DNA from: Cohnella endophytica
GTDB lineage: Bacteria; Bacillota; Bacilli; Paenibacillales; Paenibacillaceae
DNA length: 64,000 nt
Direction of reading: 5' to 3'
NCBI RefSeq assembly: GCF_003628305.1
Contig: NZ_RBZM01000017.1
Location: forward strand, 1 to 64,000
The first letter of the stretch is position 1, and every line of letters starts with the position of its first letter. The notes under the pieces were generated by a model. The model had not been told where the DNA came from and searched no databases. It saw nothing but the letters and a program-made list of their open reading frames with translations. The position numbers and the translations under genes were made by a program. Below are positions 1 through 7,152 of this stretch, piece after piece.

Positions 1-105
1 GCCACTAACCTAGAAGTTAGCAAGCTAACTTCTAGATTCGTTCGACTTGCATGTATTAGGCACGCCGCCAGCGTTCGTCCTGAGCCAGGATCAAACTCTC
101 CATAA
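1..105 (-). rRNA. 16S ribosomal RNA gene, 5' end (partial)
   Basis: The reverse complement contains the near-universal start of bacterial 16S rRNA, AGAGTTTGATCCTGGCTCAG (the 27F primer region), followed by the conserved run ending in ATACATGCAAGTCGA and then the V1 hairpin with arms around AGAAGTTAGC. The gene is transcribed leftwards and only about its first 100 bases lie in the window. The mature 5' end is placed near base 105 by comparison with other Firmicutes and is uncertain by a few bases. Confidence 0.97.
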
Positions 106-220
106 TAGTGAAGCCGAAGCTTCTTATCATAGAGCCTTTTGAGGCTCAATCTGTATTGCTGGTTTGTCTCCGCCGACTCGAAAGTCGACCTCGACGATTG
201 TTTGTTTCTTACGCTCAATG

Positions 221-239
221 TTCAGTTTTCAAAGAACAA
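221..239 (-). promoter_or_regulatory. rrn leader boxA-like antitermination/processing element
   Basis: On the minus strand this reads TTGTTCTTTGAAAACTGAA, the motif typical of Firmicutes rRNA leaders (boxA core TGTTCTTTGAAAACT) and placed as usual upstream of 16S. The rest of 106-475 is leader sequence with no gene that I can support; short open frames there are not coding. Confidence 0.7.
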
Positions 240-402
240 TTCGTGTTGCTAGTTTGTTGTGCTTGTCTGCCTCGTCCGAAGCAGGAATTTCATCTTACCT
301 CATCCCCGCCAAGCTTGCAACCCTCAATTTTTTCCAATCGATCGATTCTTTTCGATTCGTTTCGACCTTCGAATACTTGATAGTGTTCGTGGCAGGAAAT
401 AC

Positions 403-432
403 AATTTACCATAGGTTCGCATTGATTTGCAA
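403..432 (-). promoter_or_regulatory. Probable rRNA operon promoter
   Basis: On the minus strand a -35-like TTGCAA (427-432) is followed by an 18-base spacer and a -10-like TAAATT (403-408). It lies about 300 bases before the 16S start and just past the histidine kinase stop codon, as expected for the last rrn promoter. The hexamers are imperfect, and further promoters could lie inside the kinase gene. Confidence 0.45.
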
Positions 433-475
433 CCCCTCAAAATATTCCAGTAGATTAGAAGCTAACTACCGTTCC

Positions 476-2284
476 CTATCTTAACGCCGTCGGCAGTTCG
501 ATCTCCAAGGTCGTTCCTTCGTTTACGACGCTATGAATCGTGAGCTTCCCGTCGTGGGCTTCGATAATACGATGGCAGACCATCAAGCCAAGCCCCGTTC
601 CGCTTTCCTTTAAGGAGAAGAAGGGTTCTCCTATTTTCTCCATGCGATCTTGAGGAATGCCGACGCCTTGATCGACGATTCTCGTAACCACGCTTCCTTC
701 GGGCTTCGTATACATCGTAATTTCAATCGTACCTCCGCCTTGCATTGCTTCGATCGCGTTTTTAAGAACGTTAATATAGACTTGTTTGATCTGATTCGGC
801 TCGCATTCGATCTGCGGAAGATGCGACTGCACGATTAGCTTGATCTCCACATTAAACAATATCGCTTGCGGATACATGAACACGATGACCCCATCCAATA
901 ACGTACGTAAATCAGACCGCACGAAATGCAAGGCCTGTGGCTTGGCCATGCCGATAAACTCGTTCACGATATAGTTAATCCGATCGATCTCCATAAGCAT
1001 GATATCAACGTAATCCGTCTTTTTGGCTTGTAACAGCTGCATAAATCCCCTCAGTGCCGTCAATGGATTTCTGATTTCGTGCGCGACGCCTGCGGCAAGT
1101 TCGCCCGCAATCGATAGCTTATCCGATCTGCGGATCATCTCGTCCGTCTTCTTGCGCTCGGTCAAATCTCTTATGACGACTTGAACCACGGAATTGAGAC
1201 CGGCTCTGTGTACGCAGATCGAAGACACTTCTACATCTACGAACACGCCGTCTAAGCATTTCAGCTTCAGCTCGATGAACTCCATATATTCGTCTACTTT
1301 AATTACTCTTGCCATTCTCTCCTGAATGATCTTGTGATACTCCGGATCGAAAAAATCCAAAATCGGCCGGTCTATGAAGTCTTCCTCTGAAATTCCTCTG
1401 AGCAGCTTGATCGCCATATCGTTCACGAAAGTAATAACGCCCGCCCGGTGTAGCAGGATCGGTTCCGGCGACATTTTGAGGACGCGGCTGAACTCCCTCT
1501 CCTTTGCTTCCAGTACGGATTCGGCTCTCTTTCGATCCGTCATATCCCGAAACAGCAATTGAATCGAACCGATTCCGTGGAAATCGATCGGAACCGCTCT
1601 GAATTCCACATGCAACATTTGCCCATCGAATCGGATTAACCTTTTCTCGAAGCTCTCCGATGCCGTGCCTTGAACGAACAACCTTTCGACATTCTCCACT
1701 AGCCCGGGATTATCATCCGGATGCAGGAAACGGGAGATATGCTCGCCGATAAGCTGGTCGGGATCTTCCGCTCCTATTAATCTTGCCGCTGCCGGATTCG
1801 CGTACACGATGGCTAAATCCTGAAAAACGACAATAGGCTCCGGCGAACTCTCCACCAGAACCCGATATCTTTCCTCGCTTATTTTGAGTTGGTCTTCGGC
1901 CCGTTTCTTATCGGTAACGTCTCTTTCGATAACGGCTATTCCAACCAACTCAGCTTCGTCATTATATACGTGGGATATCGTGACATCCGCGTAGAAATGA
2001 CCGCCGCCCTTGGTATGCTTTACTGTTTCGTAAACGGTGACATCTTCGCCCCGCACAATCCTCTCGTATATCTCGTAAGAGATGATCCATTCTTCCGGCG
2101 TGAGCGGAACCTCTTTCCCGATGATTTCCTCCCTTGTCCAGCCATGCAATTCCTCGAACCGCTTGTTTACTTCAAGCACTTTTCCCTCTAGATTAATCAA
2201 GTACACGGCATCGGAGGTAAGGTTCAGGAAAGCATCCAGCACGCGCATTTTAAACTTATCGCTATTGAAATAAGAGTCTTCCAT
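476..2284 (-). CDS. Multi-PAS sensor histidine kinase
   Basis: Cytosolic two-component kinase of about 602 aa. Three PAS domains lie at about residues 10-130, 137-257 and 265-380. A HisKA domain follows with phospho-acceptor His402 in the motif AHEIRNPLTALRGF, then a HATPase domain with an N box (NVLKNAIEA), a G1 box (DQGVGIP) and a G2 region (GTGLGLMV). This architecture and the lack of membrane segments match sporulation-type kinases (KinA/KinE group) that feed the Spo0F/Spo0A phosphorelay; the phosphorelay role is inference. No response regulator gene is adjacent, which fits an orphan kinase. The chosen ATG has AGGTGA six bases upstream; a GTG nine bases further upstream is possible. It lies 36 bases downstream of the GGDEF/HD-GYP gene and is probably co-transcribed with it. 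Confidence 0.9.
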   Translation of the reverse strand: MEDSYFNSDKFKMRVLDAFLNLTSDAVYLINLEGKVLEVNKRFEELHGWTREEIIGKEVPLTPEEWIISYEIYERIVRGEDVTVYETVKHTKGGGHFYADVTISHVYNDEAELVGIAVIERDVTDKKRAEDQLKISEERYRVLVESSPEPIVVFQDLAIVYANPAAARLIGAEDPDQLIGEHISRFLHPDDNPGLVENVERLFVQGTASESFEKRLIRFDGQMLHVEFRAVPIDFHGIGSIQLLFRDMTDRKRAESVLEAKEREFSRVLKMSPEPILLHRAGVITFVNDMAIKLLRGISEEDFIDRPILDFFDPEYHKIIQERMARVIKVDEYMEFIELKLKCLDGVFVDVEVSSICVHRAGLNSVVQVVIRDLTERKKTDEMIRRSDKLSIAGELAAGVAHEIRNPLTALRGFMQLLQAKKTDYVDIMLMEIDRINYIVNEFIGMAKPQALHFVRSDLRTLLDGVIVFMYPQAILFNVEIKLIVQSHLPQIECEPNQIKQVYINVLKNAIEAMQGGGTIEITMYTKPEGSVVTRIVDQGVGIPQDRMEKIGEPFFSLKESGTGLGLMVCHRIIEAHDGKLTIHSVVNEGTTLEIELPTALR

Positions 2285-2320
2285 CGTTATCACCTGTCCG
2301 GAGGGAGTGTCGAAACCGTG

Positions 2321-4195
2321 CTAATGCGGATCTTGGTTTGAAGCTGCGGCTTCCCTCTCGGATAGTGTAAGTATTTGTACGGGTAGCAACTTGCTTTCGA
2401 TATATTGAATAAAATGATTCGTCAGTTCGGGATCGAATTGCGTTCCGCGACATTGGCGTAATTCTTCCAACGCTTCTTCGTAAGACTTCGTATTCTGGTA
2501 AGGCCTTTCTGTCGTCATCGCGTCGAAGGAATCGATAATGCAAAGCATGCGCGCCAAGCGCGGTATTTCTACTCCTTTTAATCCATGCGGGTAGCCTCTG
2601 CCGTCATATCGCTCGTGGTGCAACTCCACTAACGGAACGAGGTCCTTGTACTTCTCCGTCACAAGTACGATTTCTTTGCCCCACAATACGTGCTTCTTAA
2701 CGATCTCCCATTCTTCGGGAGTCAATTTCGTCTTTTTATTCAAGATATCCCTTGGAATTTCCAGCTTGCCGATATCGTGAATCAGTGCGCCGAGAACGAA
2801 GAGGCGCCGATCCTTTTCGCCTAATTGCAAGAAGTCGGCCATATCCACCGCGTAAGAGAACACGCGCTTCGAGTGTTTAAACGTATAGACGTCTTTGGAT
2901 AAAAAGATCTTGAGATGCTGCTCCAGATCGTTAATATCCTGTTCAAGGCTTTGAGGAAGATGGTTTTCCTCTCCGTATACGGAAACCGTGTTCTTTCCTT
3001 TTGATTTGGCGGCATATAGCGCTTTATCCGCCCAATCGATCCATTGCGACTTGTCGTAGCTCTCCTGATTCATTTCCACGATTCCAGCCGAAAACGACAC
3101 GCATCCATGAGGGAAAACATCCACTCCGTCGAAAGGCGTATCGTTCGTCTTTTTCCGAAGCTTGTCCATGAAATCTTTGGCTTCCGCCCCCGTAAACCCG
3201 GGCATTATGATGGAAAACTCTTCTCCGCCGTAACGAGCGGCGAAGAGTTCCCGAGGATTGCAAGCCTCTTTCATAAGCGAACCGAAGAAACCCAATAACT
3301 TGTCGCCCTGCGGATGACCGAAAGAATCGTTATATTTCTTGAAATCGTCCAAATCAAGCATGACCAACGACATCGGCGTGCCTTTTTCCTTCGCTTGCTG
3401 CATATATTCATCCAGCTTTTCTTCAAAGAAGCTGTGACTGTAGAGGCCCGTTCGCTGGTCCGTATTCGCTTTTTCGCTCATCTCGTTATACATCTTGAAC
3501 AGTTGGCGGAAGGCATGGGACAGCAGCATACCGATAGCCAGAAATAAAAACAATCCGAATGAGTGGCTGTTACCCAACAACATAACGAGAACAATAGATA
3601 ACAGGAGCGTACCCATGTAGGCAAACAATGTATCTTGTAATATATTTTTTACGAAATCATATAAAGTTCCTTTGTACATCAAGTAATAATAAACGCCCAC
3701 AAAAAGTACGTTAACGGCGAAGTAAACGGCTAAAGCGAGCATATACGCGTATAGACCGCTAAGGCCGAATGCCCCCGTCTTACCTCCTAGCCAATCATAC
3801 GTTAAGCTTGCGCAAATAATCATAAAGGTATATATCGCGAAATTAAGCGTATGTTTCCACCAGAGTATCGATCGATTATAGATAAGAGAAATAACAGAGC
3901 TGAACATCAAAATCAAAAGAGAAAAGCCCACCCCAAACACGAATAAGGCAGCCAGATAGATCGAAGAATCCATCGATTGCCGATTCCCTTCAGGTGGAAG
4001 TTGGAAAGTAAAATGCTCTAATATTAGCACCGCTGCTACCATTGAATAAATCGTGACCCATTCCGATAGTGAATAATCATGGAACGTAGTGCGATGAAAA
4101 GCGACAAAAAGTATTGCGCCAACTAGACATACAAGAAAAGCATAAGTATTCCTAGGTTGACGTAGCTGTTCGAAAAATCCGAGAGCGCCTCCCAT
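2321..4195 (-). CDS. Membrane GGDEF / HD-GYP protein (cyclic-di-GMP turnover)
   Basis: A 624-aa protein with about seven hydrophobic segments in residues 15-230, a GGDEF domain at about 245-405 and an HD-GYP domain at about 435-600. The diguanylate cyclase signature is intact as RYGGEEF (321-327), with the metal-binding DLDDFK motif at 281-286. The HD-GYP half keeps HDIGK (473-477), HH (526-527) and GRGYP (533-537), so both synthesis and hydrolysis of c-di-GMP (or a related dinucleotide) look possible. The membrane region has no clear extracellular domain, so it may sense something within or at the membrane. It follows the three small peptide genes on the same strand and precedes the PAS kinase. 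Net activity cannot be told from sequence. Confidence 0.92.
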   Translation of the reverse strand: MGGALGFFEQLRQPRNTYAFLVCLVGAILFVAFHRTTFHDYSLSEWVTIYSMVAAVLILEHFTFQLPPEGNRQSMDSSIYLAALFVFGVGFSLLILMFSSVISLIYNRSILWWKHTLNFAIYTFMIICASLTYDWLGGKTGAFGLSGLYAYMLALAVYFAVNVLFVGVYYYLMYKGTLYDFVKNILQDTLFAYMGTLLLSIVLVMLLGNSHSFGLFLFLAIGMLLSHAFRQLFKMYNEMSEKANTDQRTGLYSHSFFEEKLDEYMQQAKEKGTPMSLVMLDLDDFKKYNDSFGHPQGDKLLGFFGSLMKEACNPRELFAARYGGEEFSIIMPGFTGAEAKDFMDKLRKKTNDTPFDGVDVFPHGCVSFSAGIVEMNQESYDKSQWIDWADKALYAAKSKGKNTVSVYGEENHLPQSLEQDINDLEQHLKIFLSKDVYTFKHSKRVFSYAVDMADFLQLGEKDRRLFVLGALIHDIGKLEIPRDILNKKTKLTPEEWEIVKKHVLWGKEIVLVTEKYKDLVPLVELHHERYDGRGYPHGLKGVEIPRLARMLCIIDSFDAMTTERPYQNTKSYEEALEELRQCRGTQFDPELTNHFIQYIESKLLPVQILTLSEREAAASNQDPH

Positions 4196-4233
4196 TGTAC
4201 CCGCCGACCCTTCGTTCTCTCTTTAAAATATTT

Positions 4234-4261
4234 TAAGGGAGACAGATAATTCTGCCCCCTT
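4234..4261 (-). other. Intercistronic hairpin between peptide genes and GGDEF gene
   Basis: The minus strand forms a stem (AAGGGGGCAGA pairing with TCTGTCTCCCTT, one wobble and one bulge, loop ATTA) directly after the third peptide gene. It is followed by the AT palindrome TTAAAATATTTTAA rather than a plain T run, so it may be a leaky terminator or an RNA-stability element that separates peptide from enzyme expression. Confidence 0.4.
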
Positions 4262-4272
4262 GAGTTTGAAGC

Positions 4273-4374
4273 TTATCCTATTTTATAGCCGGATGTTAGA
4301 GCGATGACTACCGAAGCAACGATTACCGCGTTAATGACGATGCGAGAAATTTTGATGCCTTCTAGTTTTTTCAT
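4273..4374 (-). CDS. Small hydrophobic peptide, copy 3 of 3 (33 aa)
   Basis: A 33-codon gene encoding a peptide that starts MKKLEGIKISRIVINAVIVA and ends ALTSGYKIG. It has a short basic N-terminus, one hydrophobic stretch (about residues 11-26) and an invariant polar tail SGYKIG. AAAGGAGA sits about eight bases before the ATG. It differs from copy 2 by one residue (Ile for Val at position 24). I do not recognise the family. Possible roles are a small membrane protein acting on the neighbouring membrane GGDEF protein, or a secreted signal peptide precursor; neither is shown by the sequence. Confidence 0.8.
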   Translation of the reverse strand: MKKLEGIKISRIVINAVIVASVVIALTSGYKIG

Positions 4375-4402
4375 ATGTACATTCTCCTTTATTATGGAAT
4401 GA

Positions 4403-4504
4403 TTAGCCGATTTTATAGCCGGACGTTAGAGCGACGACGACGGAAGCTACGATTACCGCGTTAATGACGATGCGGGAAATTTTGATGCCTTCTAGTTTTT
4501 TCAT
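4403..4504 (-). CDS. Small hydrophobic peptide, copy 2 of 3 (33 aa)
   Basis: Same length and layout as its neighbours: MKKLEGIKIS N-terminus, hydrophobic centre, LTSGYKIG tail. It has the strongest ribosome binding site of the three (AAAGGAGG about eight bases before ATG). Base differences from copy 3 fall mostly at third codon positions (for example GTAGCTTCC for GTTGCTTCG), which is the pattern expected of a translated and selected gene. The gap to copy 3 is exactly 28 bases, the same as the gap between copies 1 and 2. Confidence 0.82.
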   Translation of the reverse strand: MKKLEGIKISRIVINAVIVASVVVALTSGYKIG

Positions 4505-4532
4505 CGATAATTCCTCCTTTAATTGGGGTTGA

Positions 4533-4634
4533 TTAGCCGATTTTATAGCCGGACGTTAGAGCGACGACAACTGAAGCAACGATCATTGCGTTGATAAGAA
4601 TGCGCGTGATTTTGATGCCTTCTAATTTTTTCAT
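4533..4634 (-). CDS. Small hydrophobic peptide, copy 1 of 3 (33 aa)
   Basis: First of the three peptide genes in the direction of transcription, starting 20 bases after the DUF5317-type gene stops. It begins MKKLEGIKITRILINAMIVA and ends ALTSGYKIG, the most diverged copy (Thr10, Leu12 and Met16 replace Ser, Val and Val). The hydrophobic character and the tail are kept. GGAGG lies about eight bases before the ATG. No cysteine is present, which argues against an AgrD-like thiolactone precursor. Confidence 0.82.
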   Translation of the reverse strand: MKKLEGIKITRILINAMIVASVVVALTSGYKIG

Positions 4635-4654
4635 GAATGTCAGCCTCCGAATTA

Positions 4655-5248
4655 TTAGATTTTATGTGAGTTTGTCTCGACAAAGGAAGATCTGTGTTTA
4701 TGCGCGAGCAATATTTGCTGCAGATAAATAAAAATTCCGAAATTCATAATTACGTCGCCAATGCTAATGACTAGATTCCTAGGATAAGGTAAAGTTAGAG
4801 GGATGATATCCGCAAGAAACGGGAGAAACGTCGAATCATTCAATAGTGCGTGCTTCGATGCGATCGCCGTGTCCGTTAATGTCGCGGCATAGGTCGGATC
4901 AATTACCGAAATGGCATCTGCCGACACCGGCATCTTGCCGCCATTCAGAAGCATGACGAGAAAGTTGAGCCCCACACCCACGAATATCCACCAGAATCCT
5001 TTTTCCTTGCGATTCAGCCACAGCATGTACAACCCCGCAACATAGATGACCATAAACATGTAGCCGTTGTAATCTCGAATCAATTGAACCTTCTCGTGCA
5101 GGGAATACAACCCTAATTGGATCAGCAGCAGTACCGGGAAAATCCAACCGCCGCGTATCCGAATCTGCGAGAGTGCGGCTAGACCGTTACGCCAACCGGC
5201 TCGAATCCAACCTACAATCAGCCCAATCACGATTCCATCGTAGACCAT
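4655..5248 (-). CDS. DUF5317-like integral membrane protein
   Basis: A 197-aa protein with about five hydrophobic segments (residues 5-20, 34-50, 63-78, 85-101 and 158-180). It contains the segment LLNGGKMPVSADAI (about residues 100-113), which I associate with the DUF5317 family, whose function is not established. It follows the 58-aa HTH gene by 34 bases and precedes the peptide genes by 20, so all are probably one transcript. GAAGGGA lies about nine bases before the ATG. The placement next to single-span peptides suggests a membrane partner, but this is inference. Confidence 0.75.
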   Translation of the reverse strand: MVYDGIVIGLIVGWIRAGWRNGLAALSQIRIRGGWIFPVLLLIQLGLYSLHEKVQLIRDYNGYMFMVIYVAGLYMLWLNRKEKGFWWIFVGVGLNFLVMLLNGGKMPVSADAISVIDPTYAATLTDTAIASKHALLNDSTFLPFLADIIPLTLPYPRNLVISIGDVIMNFGIFIYLQQILLAHKHRSSFVETNSHKI

Positions 5249-5282
5249 CTTGGTAAATCCCTTCGAACAACTCGTAGTAGAA

Positions 5283-5459
5283 TTAGATAGCGGTTTTCTT
5301 CAAGCCCGGCTTGGGTTGACCCTTCTGTAGGATATAGGTCTTGCCGAACTTCCGGCACTTAACCTTGCCTTCCCTGCATAGCCGTTTAACATGATCTTGG
5401 TGTACTCCCCACAGCTTGGATGCCTCTTCCGTGGACATAATCTCGTTCAGCGGGTTCAT
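5283..5459 (-). CDS. Small helix-turn-helix DNA-binding protein (58 aa)
   Basis: The ATG is preceded by AGGAGGAGGA. The 58-aa product begins MNPLNEIMSTEEASKLWGVH and then reads VKRLCREGKVKCRKFGKTYI. This is the layout of excisionase/MerR-like HTH_17 proteins: a short helix, a turn, a recognition helix and a beta wing that reads the minor groove. It is the first gene downstream of the promoter at 5552-5580, so it may autoregulate through the palindrome there. Excisionase-like domains also occur in phage proteins, but no integrase or attachment site is seen here. Confidence 0.8.
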   Translation of the reverse strand: MNPLNEIMSTEEASKLWGVHQDHVKRLCREGKVKCRKFGKTYILQKGQPKPGLKKTAI

Positions 5460-5551
5460 TGCCTATCCTCCTCCTCGTTTAGCGAGGGGTATTCAAAGGA
5501 AGCGGATACATTTATCATTCTGTAAACATTTGTAATTTGCTTCCTGACTAG

Positions 5552-5580
5552 ATTATAGATTGTCCGACAACGGACGTCAA
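5552..5580 (-). promoter_or_regulatory. Sigma-A promoter with palindrome in the spacer
   Basis: On the minus strand TTGACG (5575-5580), a 17-base spacer and a perfect TATAAT (5552-5557). The spacer holds the inverted repeat GTCCG-acaa-CGGAC (5562-5575, plus-strand reading), well placed for a repressor or a MerR-type activator. It drives the HTH/DUF5317/peptide genes. Confidence 0.75.
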
Positions 5581-5643
5581 CAATTTTTTTCTAAATCTTC
5601 CAATCTTTTTGTATTGATTAAAAACTAACCCTATTTTTTAGCG

Positions 5644-5677
5644 AAAAAAAGAACTCTAGCGCTGACGGCAAGAGTTC
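5644..5677 (-). terminator. Rho-independent terminator after the SDR gene
   Basis: Minus-strand stem GAACTCT/AGAGTTC with a GC-containing loop, followed by seven T residues. Confidence 0.8.
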
Positions 5678-5709
5678 CTTCAATCTATCATATTAACTCA
5701 TAACTGAAA

Positions 5710-6426
5710 TTAGGACAGAAGCGCCCCGCCCTCGATCAGGACAACGGTGCCGGTCGTGAATCGGTTTTTGGCAAGGTAAACATAGGATTCGGCAATATCT
5801 TCCGGCTGTGCGATTCTACCGACCGGCAATTGCTGCGCGATCGAGTTGAACATGGATTTCCGATGCTCCTCCGGCATACCTGCGTAGACTGGAGTATCTA
5901 CGATTCCGGGAGAAACCACATTGACCCGAATCGGAGCAAGGTCGACCGTCAACCCGCGCACCAACCCCTCCAACGCCGAGTTGATCGCGGCTAGCGTGGA
6001 CGCACCCTTCGGAGGCCGCTTGCCGTAAACGCCGGAAGTCAATGAGATGGAACCTTCTTTGTTTAAATAGGGGATTGCGGCTTTAACGGTAATATACTGG
6101 CCCCAGAACTTGCTGTCAAAAGCGGTTTGCGCCTGTTCAACCGGCAATTCGCGGAAATCTCCCATCGCGCCTTCACCCGCCGTGATCACCAGGTGATCGA
6201 AATCGCCGACCTTATCGAAAAATTCCGAGGCTTTCTCTTCGCTGCGAAAATCCAATTCGTACGCTTCGACATTCCCGCCAAGCGTTTGTTTGGCTTCCGA
6301 GAGCTTGGCAGCGGAACGGCTAGCGATAACTACGTCTGCCGCTTCTGCCAGAAACGCCTTGGCAGTCGACAATCCGATACCGGAAGTACCTCCTACAACA
6401 ACGACACGCTTCCCTTTTAATGACAA
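5710..6426 (-). CDS. SDR-family protein with altered active site
   Basis: A short-chain dehydrogenase/reductase fold protein of about 238 aa. The Rossmann motif VGGTSGIG is near residues 11-18, the acidic strand end is followed by ASRS (NADPH preference), and the conserved IRVNVVSPGIVDTP is present. In the usual place of the catalytic Tyr-x3-Lys the sequence reads STLAAINSALEGL, so both catalytic residues appear to be missing. Such proteins are found among SDRs but may not catalyse the classical reaction. The start is placed at a TTG because GGAGGG lies six bases before it; an upstream start would add 23 residues of non-SDR sequence. It stands as a single gene with its own terminator. Confidence 0.85.
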   Translation of the reverse strand: MSLKGKRVVVVGGTSGIGLSTAKAFLAEAADVVIASRSAAKLSEAKQTLGGNVEAYELDFRSEEKASEFFDKVGDFDHLVITAGEGAMGDFRELPVEQAQTAFDSKFWGQYITVKAAIPYLNKEGSISLTSGVYGKRPPKGASTLAAINSALEGLVRGLTVDLAPIRVNVVSPGIVDTPVYAGMPEEHRKSMFNSIAQQLPVGRIAQPEDIAESYVYLAKNRFTTGTVVLIEGGALLS

Positions 6427-6513
6427 GTCTATCCCTCCATTTTCTGAAATAGGTTCCAACGATATAATCATAAGAAATTCAGCATGCAAAAACAAACCGC
6501 GGGAGGTTCAAGC

Positions 6514-7035
6514 TTACTCCCACGGATACTTGGACACCAGAAAGTCGGCGAACTTCTTGCTTTCCTCTCTTCGGTGTTTCCTCATTACGGTTCTATTTTC
6601 GGCAGTTTCATATAACTTCTTTTCCTCTTCTGTCTCCGGCACGATACGAGGGACAAGAATCGTCTTGTTCTGCTCGTCCAAAGCAACGAAAGTAAGAAAA
6701 GAGGTCGCCGCGATTTTCCTCTCGCCGCTTCTCAAATCTTCTCTGATCACTTTTACGAACACTTCTATTGAACTCTTCCCCGTCCACGTGACGAAGGACT
6801 CCAAGGAAACGGAATCCGTCGGCCTGATCGGATATAAGAAATCCACGGAATCCGTCGAAGCCGTCACCGTCGTTACTCTACACAATTTGGAAGCGGAGAT
6901 CGAGGCAATATCGTCGATATAGGACATAAGCTTGCCGCCAAACAAGGTATCATGATTATTGACATCCGTCGGAAAAACTCTGGATACTTTAAAACATCGC
7001 GTTTCTTTTACGTACTTCTTCTCCAATTCATTCAC
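6514..7035 (-). CDS. Acyl-CoA thioesterase, hotdog fold (YkhA-like)
   Basis: Hydrolyses acyl-CoA to free fatty acid and CoA. The core motif VSRVFPTDVNNHDTLFGGKLMSYIDD carries the conserved Asn-His and the catalytic Asp of the hotdog helix, typical of the YkhA/YciA group. About 173 aa from the GTG at 7035, a normal length for the family. That start is preferred because GGAAGAG precedes it and family members begin close to the KETR...SR segment; the open frame extends 30 codons upstream from a TTG without a good ribosome binding site. The C-terminal tail is charged and is probably not part of the fold. Confidence 0.85.
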   Translation of the reverse strand: MNELEKKYVKETRCFKVSRVFPTDVNNHDTLFGGKLMSYIDDIASISASKLCRVTTVTASTDSVDFLYPIRPTDSVSLESFVTWTGKSSIEVFVKVIREDLRSGERKIAATSFLTFVALDEQNKTILVPRIVPETEEEKKLYETAENRTVMRKHRREESKKFADFLVSKYPWE

Positions 7036-7152
7036 GCAACTCTCTTCCGGAGTGCAGTTCTCCGGGATATTTTTCCCAATTATAAAGAGGCTATCCCTCC
7101 GGTCGCATTGGACCTCGAGGGACAACCTCTGTAATTGTTTCGCGCGGATTGA

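Larger units (their letters stand above)
4273..4650 (-). repeat. Three 130-bp tandem repeats, each carrying one peptide gene
   Basis: The three peptide genes and their leaders repeat with an exact 130-base period (starts at 4634, 4504 and 4374). The coding 102 bases are strongly conserved, while the 28-base gaps keep the ribosome binding site but differ elsewhere. This indicates tandem gene duplication followed by selection on the peptide. Confidence 0.9.

Noticed and set aside
108..484. Short open frames in the rrn leader
   Set aside because: They lie over the boxA element and promoter and have no plausible translation start signals.
4273..4634. Interpretation of the peptides as AgrD-like cyclic autoinducer precursors
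   Set aside because: No Cys or Ser at the expected cyclisation position with an acidic tail, and no AgrB-type protease sequence in the neighbouring membrane protein.
5283..5459. Excisionase-like HTH protein as evidence for a prophage
   Set aside because: No integrase, attachment repeats or phage genes are present nearby; the gene shares a promoter with the signalling genes.
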